Assembly (NCBI GenBank): GCA_025757745.1 | Contig: CP107217.1 | Coordinates: 434,001-498,000 of the forward strand | From: Coriobacteriaceae bacterium | GTDB lineage: Bacteria; Actinomycetota; Coriobacteriia; Coriobacteriales; Coriobacteriaceae | Length of the DNA stretch: 64,000 bases | Direction: 5' to 3' | Part shown: positions 23,761-32,436 of the stretch, one piece after another | Numbering within the stretch: position 1 is the first letter of the stretch | How the letters are laid out: every line of letters starts with the position of its first letter | Program-made: the position numbers and the translations under genes | The notes under the pieces: generated by a model | Seen by the model: the letters and a program-made list of their open reading frames with translations, nothing else | Told to the model about the DNA's origin: nothing | The model's database searches: none

Positions 23761-26586
23761 ATGGGAGGAAACGTGGCTGAGAACCTAAGCAACCAGTCTG
23801 TACCCGAAGCCGCGGCGCGCGTCGCTGCCGTGGTCAACCGCCTCGTTAACCGAATCGGCTCGAATGCCGAGTCCAGGGAGCGTCTCGCCGAGATCGAGAT
23901 CCCCGAGGAGCTGCGCGACAACTTGGCGCTGTTCTTGCGCCTGGAGCGCCGTGTGCTTAGCGAGTATGATCCCGAGATCGCGGACCTGTTCGACAAGATC
24001 CTGACGGCCGAGATTGTGGCCAATGCCGGAAACCCCGGCGCCCGTGCTGCCGACGAGTCCGTCGACGAGCAGGGCGTGCCCACCGCCGACGAGCCTACTG
24101 CTGTGGCGTTTCGTGAGGTCGTCGATCTTATCGACAGCCTGCCGCTCGATAAGCAGCAGGTTATTGTCCGCGCCTTTACGAGCTTCTTCCATCTGGCAAA
24201 CCTGTCGGAGGAGAACTACCGCGTGGCGCAGCTGCGCGAGCGCGAGGCAGGTGCGTCGACCGATACCGAGGTCGATCCCGCCAACGAACTCACCGTCGCC
24301 TATCACCAGTTGGTAAACGAGATGGGTGTCGAGGGCGCCAACGAGCTGCTCGACAAGCTCGAGTTCCACCCTGTCTTTACCGCACATCCCACCGAGGCCC
24401 GTCGTAAGGCCGTCGAGGGCAAGATTCGCCGTATCTCCAACCTGCTGGAGGAGCGTCCGCGCCTGGGCGGCTCCGACCTGGTGGAGAACGAGCGCCATAT
24501 GCTGCAGGAGATCGACGCCCTGGTGCGTACGAGCCCCATCGCTCTCAAGAAGCCCACGCCGGTCGAGGAAGCCGATACCATCATCGACATCTTCGATAAC
24601 ACGCTGTTCGACGTCATTCCCGTTATCTATCGTCGTTTTGACGACTGGGTGCTGGGCGACAAGGCCGGCACTGTGCCGCCACTGTGCCCGGCGTTCTTCC
24701 ACCCCGGCAGCTGGATCGGTTCCGACCGCGACGGTAACCCCAACGTCACCGCTAAGGTGAGCCGTGAGGTCGCCGCCAAGTATTTCATCCATATGGTGCT
24801 CAAGCTCGAGGACAAGTGCCGCCGCATCGGCCGCAACCTGACGCTCGAGGCCACCTACAGCAAGCCGTCTGCCGAGCTCATCAACCTGTGGAACCATCAG
24901 GTCGAGATGAGCACCCAGTACACGGCCCGCGCCGAGCTGATCTCCGAGCACGAGCCGCATCGCGCCGTCATGCTCGTCATGGCAGACCGACTCAACGCAA
25001 CCGTGCGTCGCATCACCGACACCATGTACCACAGCGCCGATGAGTTCCTGGATGACCTGCGCGTCGTCCAGCGCTCGCTAGCCGCCTGCGGTGCCGTCCG
25101 TGCCGCCTACGGCCCGGTCCAGACCATCATCTGGCAGGTCGAGTCCTTCGGCTTCCACATGGTCGAGATGGAGTTCCGTCAGCATTCCGTGGTGCACGCC
25201 CGCGCCCTCAAGGATATCCACGAGAACGGTATCCATGGCGACCTGCAGCCCATGACGCGCGAGGTCATCGATACCTTCCGTGCCATCGGTTCCATCCAGA
25301 AGCGCTACGGCAAGAAGATGGCGCACCGCTACATCATCTCGTTCACCAAGAGCGCCCAGCATGTGGCCGACGTCTTTGAACTTGCCCACCTGTCCTTTGC
25401 ACACGAGGAGGACGTTCCCGAGCTCGACGTGATCCCGCTGTTCGAGCAGCTCGAGGACCTCGAGGGCTGCGTCGACGTGCTCGACCAGATGCTCACGCTG
25501 CCCGTGGTGCAAAAGCGCCTTGCCCAGACCAACCGCCGCATGGAGGTCATGCTGGGCTACTCCGACTCCTCCAAGGATGCCGGTCCTACCACGGCCATGC
25601 TCGCGCTGCACTCCGCGCAGGAGCGCATCGCCAAGTGGGCCGAGAAGAACGATATCGACCTGGTGCTCATGCACGGTCGCGGCGGTGCCGTGGGCCGTGG
25701 CGGCGGCCCGGCCAACAAGGCCGTGCTGGCGCAGCCCAAGGGTTCGGTTAACTGCTTCTTTAAGCTCACCGAGCAGGGCGAGGTCATCTTTGCCCGTTAC
25801 GGCAACCGCACGCTGGCTCAGCGCCATGTTGAGTCCGTTGCCGCCGCAACGCTTTTGCAGTCGGCCCCGAGCGTCGAGAAGACCAACACCGAGACCACGC
25901 AGAAGTTCTGGGACATGGCAGAGAAGCTCAACGCCGTAAGCCACGAGCGCTATCTGGACCTGCTGAACACCGAGGACTTTACACCGTGGTTCTCGACCGT
26001 GACGCCGCTGACCGAAGTCGGTCTGCTGCCGATCGGCTCGCGTCCCGCCAAGCGCGGTCTGGGTGCCAAGTCGCTCGACGACCTGCGTACCATTCCGTGG
26101 ATCTTCAGCTGGAGCCAAGCGCGCATTAACCTGGCCGCTTGGTACGGCCTGGGCACCGCTTGCGAGCAGTTGGGCGACCTTGACCAGCTTAAGGCTGCCT
26201 ACCAGGAGTGGCCGTTCTTCCGCACGTTCATCGACAACATCGAGATGTCGATCGCCAAGACCGACCAGCGCATCGCCAAGATGTATCTGCACCTGGGCGA
26301 TCGCCAGGATCTGTCCGAGAAGGTCTTCACCGAGATGCAGCTCACGCGTAAGTGGGTCCTTGCCATCGTCGGTGACGAGTGGCCGCTGCAGCGTCGTCGC
26401 GTGCTTGGCTGCGCCGTCCGCGTGCGTAACCCCTATGTCGACGCCCTGTCCATCGCCCAGGTCCGCGCCCTTCGTGAGGTGCGTATGAACCAGGACGAGA
26501 TGGCCGAGGAGAAGAAGGCCGAGTACATGAGCCTGATTCTTTCGACTGTGACCGGCGTCTCGGCTGGATTGCAGAACACGGGGTAA
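23761..26586 (+). CDS. ppc: Phosphoenolpyruvate carboxylase
   Basis: Carboxylates PEP to oxaloacetate, an anaplerotic entry to the TCA branch. 941 residues, normal length. Catalytic motifs are FTAHPTEARRKAVEGK (His), GSDRDGNPNVT, MLGYSDSSKDAG and the glycine-rich HGRGGAVGRGGGP. The C-terminus ends in QNTG as in the whole family. The start is either ATG 23761, 1 base after AAGGAGG, or GTG 23773, 4 bases after GGGAGG; both are plausible. TATAAT at 23723-23728 is a likely -10. Confidence 0.96.
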   Translation: MGGNVAENLSNQSVPEAAARVAAVVNRLVNRIGSNAESRERLAEIEIPEELRDNLALFLRLERRVLSEYDPEIADLFDKILTAEIVANAGNPGARAADESVDEQGVPTADEPTAVAFREVVDLIDSLPLDKQQVIVRAFTSFFHLANLSEENYRVAQLREREAGASTDTEVDPANELTVAYHQLVNEMGVEGANELLDKLEFHPVFTAHPTEARRKAVEGKIRRISNLLEERPRLGGSDLVENERHMLQEIDALVRTSPIALKKPTPVEEADTIIDIFDNTLFDVIPVIYRRFDDWVLGDKAGTVPPLCPAFFHPGSWIGSDRDGNPNVTAKVSREVAAKYFIHMVLKLEDKCRRIGRNLTLEATYSKPSAELINLWNHQVEMSTQYTARAELISEHEPHRAVMLVMADRLNATVRRITDTMYHSADEFLDDLRVVQRSLAACGAVRAAYGPVQTIIWQVESFGFHMVEMEFRQHSVVHARALKDIHENGIHGDLQPMTREVIDTFRAIGSIQKRYGKKMAHRYIISFTKSAQHVADVFELAHLSFAHEEDVPELDVIPLFEQLEDLEGCVDVLDQMLTLPVVQKRLAQTNRRMEVMLGYSDSSKDAGPTTAMLALHSAQERIAKWAEKNDIDLVLMHGRGGAVGRGGGPANKAVLAQPKGSVNCFFKLTEQGEVIFARYGNRTLAQRHVESVAAATLLQSAPSVEKTNTETTQKFWDMAEKLNAVSHERYLDLLNTEDFTPWFSTVTPLTEVGLLPIGSRPAKRGLGAKSLDDLRTIPWIFSWSQARINLAAWYGLGTACEQLGDLDQLKAAYQEWPFFRTFIDNIEMSIAKTDQRIAKMYLHLGDRQDLSEKVFTEMQLTRKWVLAIVGDEWPLQRRRVLGCAVRVRNPYVDALSIAQVRALREVRMNQDEMAEEKKAEYMSLILSTVTGVSAGLQNTG

Positions 26587-26610
26587 TCGATAGCCCTGTA
26601 GTCGCTGTCC

Positions 26611-26737
26611 GGGGCCGCCGTATGTTTACTTTCCGGCGCGTCCTCGGACATGCAAGAAGCCCTCGCTGCGCACTTCGTGCGGCGAGGGCTTCTTGCGTCC
26701 TGCGGAGTGCGCCGGAAAGTAAACATACGGCGGCCCC
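26611..26737. repeat. Long compound hairpin element, copy A
   Basis: Perfect 29-bp outer arms (26611-26639 and 26709-26737) enclose GTCCTCGGACAT on the left and GTCCTGCGGAGT on the right. A perfect 15-bp inner stem follows (26652-26666 and 26682-26696), with apical sequence TGCGCACTTCGTGCG, itself a 5-bp hairpin. Copy B at 29154 has the same loops and plan but different, still perfectly paired, stems. There is no T tract. It lies 24 bases after ppc. The remaining sequence to 27049 has smaller palindromes and no convincing gene. Confidence 0.92.
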
Positions 26738-27073
26738 TGCGATGTCCGGTCTTCGGCGGATTACTGGCTGGGGGAATAATGGCGCGCTTCGCGCGTTTGG
26801 AAAAGGCTTCGTGCTGCGGAATGCATTCAGAGGGAGACCCATCGGGCCCTTTTGTCCTCGGTCTTCGGGGATTGGGGCTGATGAGAATTAAGTGCGCTTC
26901 TCGCCTTACGACTGTAGCAGCCACGGTCCCGGTTGGGGTCGCGGCCGTTTTGTTGTGGGTCAAATATGAACGTTGTGTTAATGACTCGGTGTACGGTGGA
27001 GTTTTTCGGTGAGCGGCGTATCCTTCCAACGGTTTATCTAGTGTGTTAGATGAAAGGAAGAGGGCGCTCGTCA

Positions 27074-28351
27074 TTGTTTGAATGTGAACTGCCGTTTGAC
27101 CACAAGACGTTGCATCTGGAGCTCGAGGATAAGAACTTCGCGGGTGTGATGGAAGGTCATCAAAACGAGTTTAAGACTACAAAATCGCAGGAAGAGCTGG
27201 TAGAGGAGTCGCTTGCCAACCCTTATGGCTCGCCTTCGCTCGAGGAGCTTTGTGCTGGCAAGAAGGATATTGTCATCATTAGCTCCGATCATACGCGTCC
27301 CGTTCCCTCGCGTGTGACGATGCCTATTCTGCTGCATCACATCCATTCCGCTGCGCCCGAGGCTCGCGTGCGTATTTTGGTTGCTACGGGTATGCACCGT
27401 CCGTCGACACACGAGGAACTCGTCAACAAGTATGGCGAGGAGATCGTTGCCAACGAGGAAATCGTTATGCACGTCGCGACTGACGACAGCATGATGAAAA
27501 AGATCGGTACCCTGCCTTCTGGTGGCGAGTGCATCATCAACAAGATTGCCGCCGATTGCGATCTGCTGCTTGCAGAGGGCTTCATTGAGCCGCACTTCTT
27601 TGCCGGTTTCTCTGGCAGCCGCAAGTCCGTGCTGCCCGGTATCGCCAGCTACAAGACCATCATGTACAACCACAACGGTCAGTTTGTGAACGATTCCCAT
27701 TCGCGTGCCGGCAACCTGTGCCACAACCACGTGAGCGAGGATATGTTCGCCGCCGCCGAGATGGCCCACCTCGCCTTTGTGCTTAACGTGGTGCTCAACG
27801 GCAAGCACGAGGTCATCGGTTCTTTTGCCGGTGACATCCACAAGGCGCACGAGGCTGGCTGCGAGTTCGTGAAGAGCCTTGCCGGCGTTGAGCCCGTTGA
27901 GTGCGAGATTGCCATCACCACCAACGGCGGTTACCCGCTCGACCAGAACATCTATCAGGCCGTGAAGGGCATGTGCGCTGCCGAGGCCACGCTTCCCGAG
28001 GGCGGCGTGATCATCGATGTCGCCGGTTGTGCCGACGGCCACGGCGGCGAGGGCTTCTATCACAACATCGCCGACAACGATCCGGCAGAGTTTGAGCGCG
28101 CCTGCATCGACCGTCCTAAGGACGAGACCCTGCCCGATCAGTGGACGAGCCAGATCTTTGCCCGCATCCTGGCGCATCACCCTGTGATCATGGTCACCGA
28201 CCTGTGCGATCACCAGATGCTCAAGGATATGCACATGACGCCGGTCAACACTATCGAGGAGGCGCTCAAGCTCGCCTTTGAGATGAAGGGTGCCGATGCC
28301 AAGGTTGCAGTCATTCCCGATGGCCTGGGCGTTGTCGTCGCGCAGCACTAG
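27074..28351 (+). CDS. larA: LarA, nickel-pincer lactate racemase family
   Basis: 425 residues from a TTG start at 27074, chosen because AAGGAAGAGGG lies 9 bases before it. An ATG at 27050 lacks a ribosome site and would translate that site. LarA interconverts D- and L-lactate, or related 2-hydroxy acids, with a nickel pincer nucleotide cofactor. Family signatures are SSDHTRPVPS, ATGMHRPST, EPHFFAGFSGSRKSVLPG and NDSHSRAGN, holding the His and Lys residues that bind cofactor and substrate. Cofactor genes larB and larC are encoded convergently 2 kb away, and a MIP channel follows. The exact substrate cannot be told; the family contains several specificities. Confidence 0.88.
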   Translation: MFECELPFDHKTLHLELEDKNFAGVMEGHQNEFKTTKSQEELVEESLANPYGSPSLEELCAGKKDIVIISSDHTRPVPSRVTMPILLHHIHSAAPEARVRILVATGMHRPSTHEELVNKYGEEIVANEEIVMHVATDDSMMKKIGTLPSGGECIINKIAADCDLLLAEGFIEPHFFAGFSGSRKSVLPGIASYKTIMYNHNGQFVNDSHSRAGNLCHNHVSEDMFAAAEMAHLAFVLNVVLNGKHEVIGSFAGDIHKAHEAGCEFVKSLAGVEPVECEIAITTNGGYPLDQNIYQAVKGMCAAEATLPEGGVIIDVAGCADGHGGEGFYHNIADNDPAEFERACIDRPKDETLPDQWTSQIFARILAHHPVIMVTDLCDHQMLKDMHMTPVNTIEEALKLAFEMKGADAKVAVIPDGLGVVVAQH

Positions 28352-28400
28352 TGCGTGGCCCAAACGAATCGTTTATAACCGACAAGAAAGATAAGGTTTT

Positions 28401-29132
28401 ATGCTTACCAAACTCCTCTGCGAATTCGGCGCAACGGCCCTCATGATCATCTTTGGCGTGGGCGTGCACTGCGATACCGTGCTCAAGGGCACCAAGTATC
28501 AGGGCTCCGGCCATATGTTTGCCATCACCACCTGGTCTTTTGGCATCTCGGTCTGCCTGTTTGTCTTTGGCGGCGCCGTGTGCATGAACCCCGCCATGGT
28601 GCTTGCCCAGTGCATCGTAGGCCTGGTGCCGTGGAGCAGCTGCATCCCCTTCATGATTGCCGATATGCTCGGCGGCTTTGTGGGCGCCGTAATCGCTTGG
28701 CTTATGTATGCCGATGAGTTCAAGGCTTCCGAGGGCGTCGTCGACCCCATTGCCCAGCGCAACATCTTCTCGACTAACCCCACCACCGAGGGCACCAACT
28801 ATGCCCGTAACTTCTTCTGCGAGGCTATCTGCACCTTCGTGTTCATCAGCGCCATCCTTGCTGCTGCTAACCGTGCTGGCGAGAACGTCCTGATGCTCGC
28901 CATCTGCGTCGGCCTGATCGTTTGGGCCGTTGGCATGGGCATGGGCGGCATCACTGGCTTCGCCATGAACCAGGCACGTGACCTTGGTCCTCGTATGGCC
29001 TATCAGGTGCTGCCGATCAAGAACAAGGCTGACAACAACTGGAAGTACGGCCTGCTTGTTCCTGGCATCGCTCCGTTTGTCGGTGCTATCGTGGCTGCGC
29101 TGTTTGTGCATGGTTTCTTGGGCATGTTCTAG
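28401..29132 (+). CDS. MIP family aquaglyceroporin, LarD-like
   Basis: 243 residues with six membrane helices. The first pore motif is intact (CMNPAMVLAQ). The second, expected as NPARDLGPR, reads NQARDLGPR. Asp after the second motif marks the glycerol-type branch. It follows larA by 49 bases on the same strand. In Lactobacillus plantarum an aquaglyceroporin (LarD) is part of the lar operon and passes lactic acid, so the same role is inferred here. Copy B of the compound hairpin begins 21 bases after the stop. Confidence 0.87.
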   Translation: MLTKLLCEFGATALMIIFGVGVHCDTVLKGTKYQGSGHMFAITTWSFGISVCLFVFGGAVCMNPAMVLAQCIVGLVPWSSCIPFMIADMLGGFVGAVIAWLMYADEFKASEGVVDPIAQRNIFSTNPTTEGTNYARNFFCEAICTFVFISAILAAANRAGENVLMLAICVGLIVWAVGMGMGGITGFAMNQARDLGPRMAYQVLPIKNKADNNWKYGLLVPGIAPFVGAIVAALFVHGFLGMF

Positions 29133-29153
29133 GCTAAGGCTACATAGTTGTCC

Positions 29154-29278
29154 GCTGGCCGCATGGGGTAACTTCCCAGCGCGTCCTCGGACATGAAAGA
29201 ACCCCCGCTGCGCACTTCGTGCGGCGGGGGTTCTTTCGTCCTGCGGAATGCGCTGGGAAGTTACCCCATGCGGCCAGC
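29154..29278. repeat. Long compound hairpin element, copy B
   Basis: Perfect 29-bp outer arms (29154-29182 and 29250-29278), internal loops GTCCTCGGACAT and GTCCTGCGGAAT, a perfect 14-bp inner stem (29195-29208 and 29224-29237) and apical TGCGCACTTCGTGCG. Loops are identical or one base different from copy A; arms differ at many positions with pairing kept. The stretch from 29279 to 29433 beyond it shows no gene. Confidence 0.92.
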
Positions 29279-29433
29279 TGCGGGGTCTTTGTTGCGTTCG
29301 TACAAGCAACCAACATATATATCTGAATTTGGATGTTGCGGGCACTTTGTTGTTAGGCGCTTTGAGGTGTGAGTGGCACTTTGGGATGCGTGGCGCTTTG
29401 GGTTGGGGCGATGCTTTGAGATGAGCTTCTTAC

Positions 29434-29973
29434 TTAGTTGAAGAGGGGTTTTATGGCTGATAGGTAGTCTTTGGCTACATCCTCTTTTGGGGCTTGGAAG
29501 TTGTGCCAGGCCCACCATTGGACCATTCCTACGAAGCTTGAGGCTATGTGGTGTAGTAGGAAGCTGCGGTCCATGGTGGCGGCGGGGCCGTTTGGGTCGG
29601 TGGGGACGGTTTCGGCTGCTCGTGACATGATGGTCTTACGTAAGCAGTCGGCGAAGACGCGTGAGCCGGCGCCGGCTACCAGCGCTCGGACGCCTTGGCG
29701 ACGTTCCCAGAGGTTGTTGAGGATATGCTCGACTTGTACGAGCGGATCATCGAGCGGTGTGCCATCGTCGTCGAGGGCATGGGTGCAAATGTCGCTCACG
29801 AGTTCGGACAGTAGGTCATCTTTGCTCTTGAAGAGGCCGTAGAACGTGGCCCGACCAACATGGGCGCGAGCGATGATGTCGCCGACGGTGATCTTGCCGT
29901 AGTCCTCCTCGCGCAGGAGCTCGGAGAATGCTGCGACGATGGCGGTGCGGCTTTTTGCCTTGCGGGCGTCCAT
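29434..29973 (-). CDS. TetR/AcrR family transcriptional regulator
   Basis: 179 residues. The N-terminal helix-turn-helix is typical (TVGDIIARAHVGRATFYGLFKSKDDLL), followed by an all-helical ligand domain with no recognisable specificity. The ATG lies 2 bases after the larC stop, so it is translationally coupled to larC although no clear ribosome site is visible. Location in the larB-larC unit suggests it controls lactate genes, which is an inference. The open frame runs upstream through larC in another frame, but those residues are not TetR-like. Confidence 0.88.
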   Translation of the reverse strand: MDARKAKSRTAIVAAFSELLREEDYGKITVGDIIARAHVGRATFYGLFKSKDDLLSELVSDICTHALDDDGTPLDDPLVQVEHILNNLWERRQGVRALVAGAGSRVFADCLRKTIMSRAAETVPTDPNGPAATMDRSFLLHHIASSFVGMVQWWAWHNFQAPKEDVAKDYLSAIKPLFN

Positions 29974-29975
29974 GG

Positions 29976-30893
29976 CTATGCGTCCGCGTGAACGAGCAGG
30001 CAGCGGAGCGTGCCGGAGCAACCCTCGTAGGGGCGTTTGCCGGCGCCGTAGCCGACGGCTTCGATGCGGTAGCGTGAGGGCAGTTGGTCGGACGTGCGCA
30101 GCGCGGTGACGATGGCGGCGCCCGTGGGCGTCACGAGCTCGCCGGCGACCGGTGCAGGCGTGAGGGCGATATTGCCCGCCTGACACAGGTTGACGACAGC
30201 GGGGACGGGAATGGGCATGAGGCCGTGGGCGCAACGGATGGTTCCGTGGCCCTCGGAGAGAGACTCGACCACGATATCCTCAATACCCAGATCGTCGAGG
30301 CAGATGGCGACAGAGCAGACGTCGACGATGGAGTCGACGGCGCCCACCTCGTGGAACATGACGGTCTCGGGCGTTTTGCCGTGAGCCTTTGCCTCGGCAT
30401 CAGCGAGTACGGAAAAAATGGCGAGGGCACGACGCTTGGCACCATCGCTTAGCTGTGAGCCGTCGATGATGGCGGTGACATCCGCCAAAGAACGGTGGTG
30501 ATGGTGGTGGGCGTGGTGATGGTCCTCATGGCCATGACCGTGGGCCTCATGGTCATGATCGTGGCAGTGCTCGTGTTCGTGCTCGCCATGGTCATGATGG
30601 TGGTGCTCATGCTCGTGCGTGTGCTCGGCAGCTGCTTCGTTGCCGTAGAGCCAGGCCATATCGTGATCGTGGTTCTCGAGCTCCTCTGCCAGCTGAACGT
30701 CAAAGTCGCAGGCGTCGATGCCATACTTGTTTGCGCGCGTGACGGCGATCGTAAAGCCGTCGACCGGCAGCGTGGCGAGCTGTTCGCGCAGGTGCTCCTC
30801 GCTGGCGCCCAGGTCGAGCAGGGCCGCGACGGTCATATCGCCGCTGATACCCGAGGTGCCGTCGATGATAAGCGTGTGCTGATGGTTGAACAT
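29976..30893 (-). CDS. larC: LarC N-terminal part (nickel insertion), lacking LarC2
   Basis: 305 residues. LarC inserts nickel into the pyridinium bis-thiocarboxylate cofactor of LarA using CTP. Family segments are SGISGDMTVAALLDLGA, MFHEVGAVDSIVDVCSVAIC, CAHGLMPIPVPAVV and GELVTPTGAAIV, ending at GYGAGKRPYEGC. Residues 91-133 are a His tract (25 His of 43), likely nickel storage. Full-length LarC continues for another 100 or more residues (LarC2, the CTP-binding part). Here the stop is followed after 2 bases by tetR and no LarC2 is seen in any frame. In L. plantarum LarC1 and LarC2 are joined by programmed frameshift. AAGGAG overlapping the larB stop is its ribosome site. Confidence 0.88.
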   Translation of the reverse strand: MFNHQHTLIIDGTSGISGDMTVAALLDLGASEEHLREQLATLPVDGFTIAVTRANKYGIDACDFDVQLAEELENHDHDMAWLYGNEAAAEHTHEHEHHHHDHGEHEHEHCHDHDHEAHGHGHEDHHHAHHHHHRSLADVTAIIDGSQLSDGAKRRALAIFSVLADAEAKAHGKTPETVMFHEVGAVDSIVDVCSVAICLDDLGIEDIVVESLSEGHGTIRCAHGLMPIPVPAVVNLCQAGNIALTPAPVAGELVTPTGAAIVTALRTSDQLPSRYRIEAVGYGAGKRPYEGCSGTLRCLLVHADA

Positions 30894-30903
30894 GGAATGC
30901 TCC

Positions 30904-31686
30904 TTAACGGGCGCGAGGTGTGCCGGCGCTCAGATGATTGATAAGACTTGCCTGGTAGGCGGCACCAAAGCCGTTGTCGATATTGACGACCGAAACGCCG
31001 CTGGCGCAGGAGTTGAGCATGGCGAGCAGCGCGGCTACGCCACCAAAGCTCGCGCCGTAGCCCACGCTGGTGGGAACGGCGATGACCGGACAGCTCACCA
31101 GACCGCCGACAACGCTCGCCAGTGCGCCCTCCATGCCGGCGATGGCGATGACCACCTGTGCCTGAGCAAGTTCCTCGGCATGCGCGAGCAGACGGTGCAG
31201 GCCGGCGACACCCACGTCGTAGAGGCGGTCGACCTCGTTGCCATAGAACTCGGCCGTCAATGCGGCTTCCTCGGCGACGGGCAGGTCGCTCGTGCCGGCG
31301 CAGGCGACGACGATGCGTCCGTTGCCAGTGGGGGAGGGCTTGCCTCCCACGAGGGCGAGCTGTGCGTCCGGGACATATCCCAGGTCGATGCCGTTGTCGA
31401 GGAGCTCCGAGGTGCGGGCTGCCTTTTTGGCGTCCAGGCGCGTGACCAGGATGCGCTCCTGGCCGGCATCGTGCAGCGCTTCGATAATGGCGGCAATCTG
31501 CTCGGCGGTTTTACCGGCGCCGTAGACAACCTCGCCGGCTCCCTGGCGCACCCCGCGCGAAAGATCGAGCTGCGCAAAACCCAGATCGGCGGTCGGCGCC
31601 GTCTGGATGCGCGTAAGCGCGTCGGCAGGGGCGACTGATCCGCCGGCAACATCGCTCAGCAGCTGCTCAAGATCTCGCTTATCCAT
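30904..31686 (-). CDS. larB: LarB, nickel-pincer cofactor biosynthesis
   Basis: 260 residues. LarB carboxylates nicotinic acid adenine dinucleotide and hydrolyses the product, the first step to the LarA cofactor. The C-terminal half is PurE-like, with segments GRIVVACAGTSDLPVAEEAA, YDVGVAGLHRLLAH, VVIAIAGMEGALASVVGGLV and IAVPTSVGYGASFGG. The N-terminal part carries LDLSRGVRQGAGEVVYGAGKT. The ATG at 31686 follows GAAGGGA; an upstream in-frame ATG at 31719 lacks a site. larC begins 10 bases after its stop. Confidence 0.93.
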   Translation of the reverse strand: MDKRDLEQLLSDVAGGSVAPADALTRIQTAPTADLGFAQLDLSRGVRQGAGEVVYGAGKTAEQIAAIIEALHDAGQERILVTRLDAKKAARTSELLDNGIDLGYVPDAQLALVGGKPSPTGNGRIVVACAGTSDLPVAEEAALTAEFYGNEVDRLYDVGVAGLHRLLAHAEELAQAQVVIAIAGMEGALASVVGGLVSCPVIAVPTSVGYGASFGGVAALLAMLNSCASGVSVVNIDNGFGAAYQASLINHLSAGTPRAR

Positions 31687-31730
31687 ATATGTTCCCTTCG
31701 ACGGCGCAAAGTCTAGCACTCAAAGGGTAT

Positions 31731-31764
31731 GTTTCCGAACACTAAGACAAAATTGTTCGGAAAC
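31731..31764. promoter_or_regulatory. Perfect inverted repeat upstream of larB
   Basis: GTTTCCGAACA and TGTTCGGAAAC (31731-31741, 31754-31764) are separated by 12 bases, between serB and larB and about 45 bases from the larB start. The symmetry suggests an operator for the larBC-tetR unit; a terminator of serB is the alternative, although no T tract follows. Confidence 0.55.
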
Positions 31765-31800
31765 TATAGGACAGACTGATTCAATTGTTAGATGGATCGG

Positions 31801-32436
31801 CTAGTCGCGCAGGATGATGTCCATGGCGAGCATCAGGTTGCGCTCGTCGATGGCAAACGGGGCGGCCTCGCGCGTCTTGGGCTTGGCGCAAAACGCGATG
31901 CCCGTGCCCGCGGCCTGAATCATGGGGATGTCGTTGGCGCCGTCGCCGATCGCGACGGTATGGGCCATATCGACACCGCACTCAACTGCCCAATCCAGCA
32001 GCTGGATGAGCTTGGACTCCTTGATCACAATGTCTGCCGCCAGCTTACCGGTGAGCTTGCCGTCCACGACCTCCAGGCGGTTGGCCAGGCAAAAATCGAT
32101 GCCCGCGGCGGCCACGATCTTGTCGGCGACCTCGTGAAAGCCGCCGCTTACCACGCCGACCTTCCAGCCCTTGCTGTGCGCCGATCGCACAAGCTCCAGC
32201 GCGCCGGGGGTAAACGTCACGCGCGCAAAGGTGCGCTCGAACACACTCTCATCCAAGCCGGCAAGCAGCCCCACGCGTTCCTCGAGCGCCTGCTTAAAGT
32301 CAAGCTCGCCGCGCATGGCGCGTTCGGTGATCTGTGCAACTTGCTCGCCCACGCCGGCCTCTTCGCCCAACAGGTCGATGACTTCCTGGTTGATGAGCGT
32401 GGAGTCGATATCCATAACGATGAGGCGTGCGGTCAT
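31801..32436 (-). CDS. serB: Phosphoserine phosphatase
   Basis: 211 residues of the HAD superfamily. Dephosphorylates O-phosphoserine, the last step of serine synthesis. Motif I is MDIDSTLINQEVIDLL (nucleophile and acid Asp), motif II VVSGGFHEVADKI, motif III Lys in VIKESKLIQLL, and motif IV AIGDGANDIPMIQAAGTGIAF. The ATG at 32436 follows GAAAGG; the longer frame has no ribosome site. An N-terminal ACT domain found in some SerB proteins is absent. Confidence 0.92.
   Translation of the reverse strand: MTARLIVMDIDSTLINQEVIDLLGEEAGVGEQVAQITERAMRGELDFKQALEERVGLLAGLDESVFERTFARVTFTPGALELVRSAHSKGWKVGVVSGGFHEVADKIVAAAGIDFCLANRLEVVDGKLTGKLAADIVIKESKLIQLLDWAVECGVDMAHTVAIGDGANDIPMIQAAGTGIAFCAKPKTREAAPFAIDERNLMLAMDIILRD

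Noticed and set aside
26622..27012. Small plus-strand frames across the compound hairpin A
   Set aside because: They run through a perfect palindrome and encode mirrored Arg/Ala-rich sequence; not credible genes.
29434..30234. Programmed frameshift fusing LarC to the downstream frame
   Set aside because: The frame that is open across the larC end leads into TetR, not LarC2, and its upstream part is Arg- and His-rich noise typical of a shadow frame.
30495..30941. Plus-strand hydrophobic frame opposite the larC His tract
   Set aside because: Val/Met-rich sequence is simply the complement of His and Asp codons in larC.
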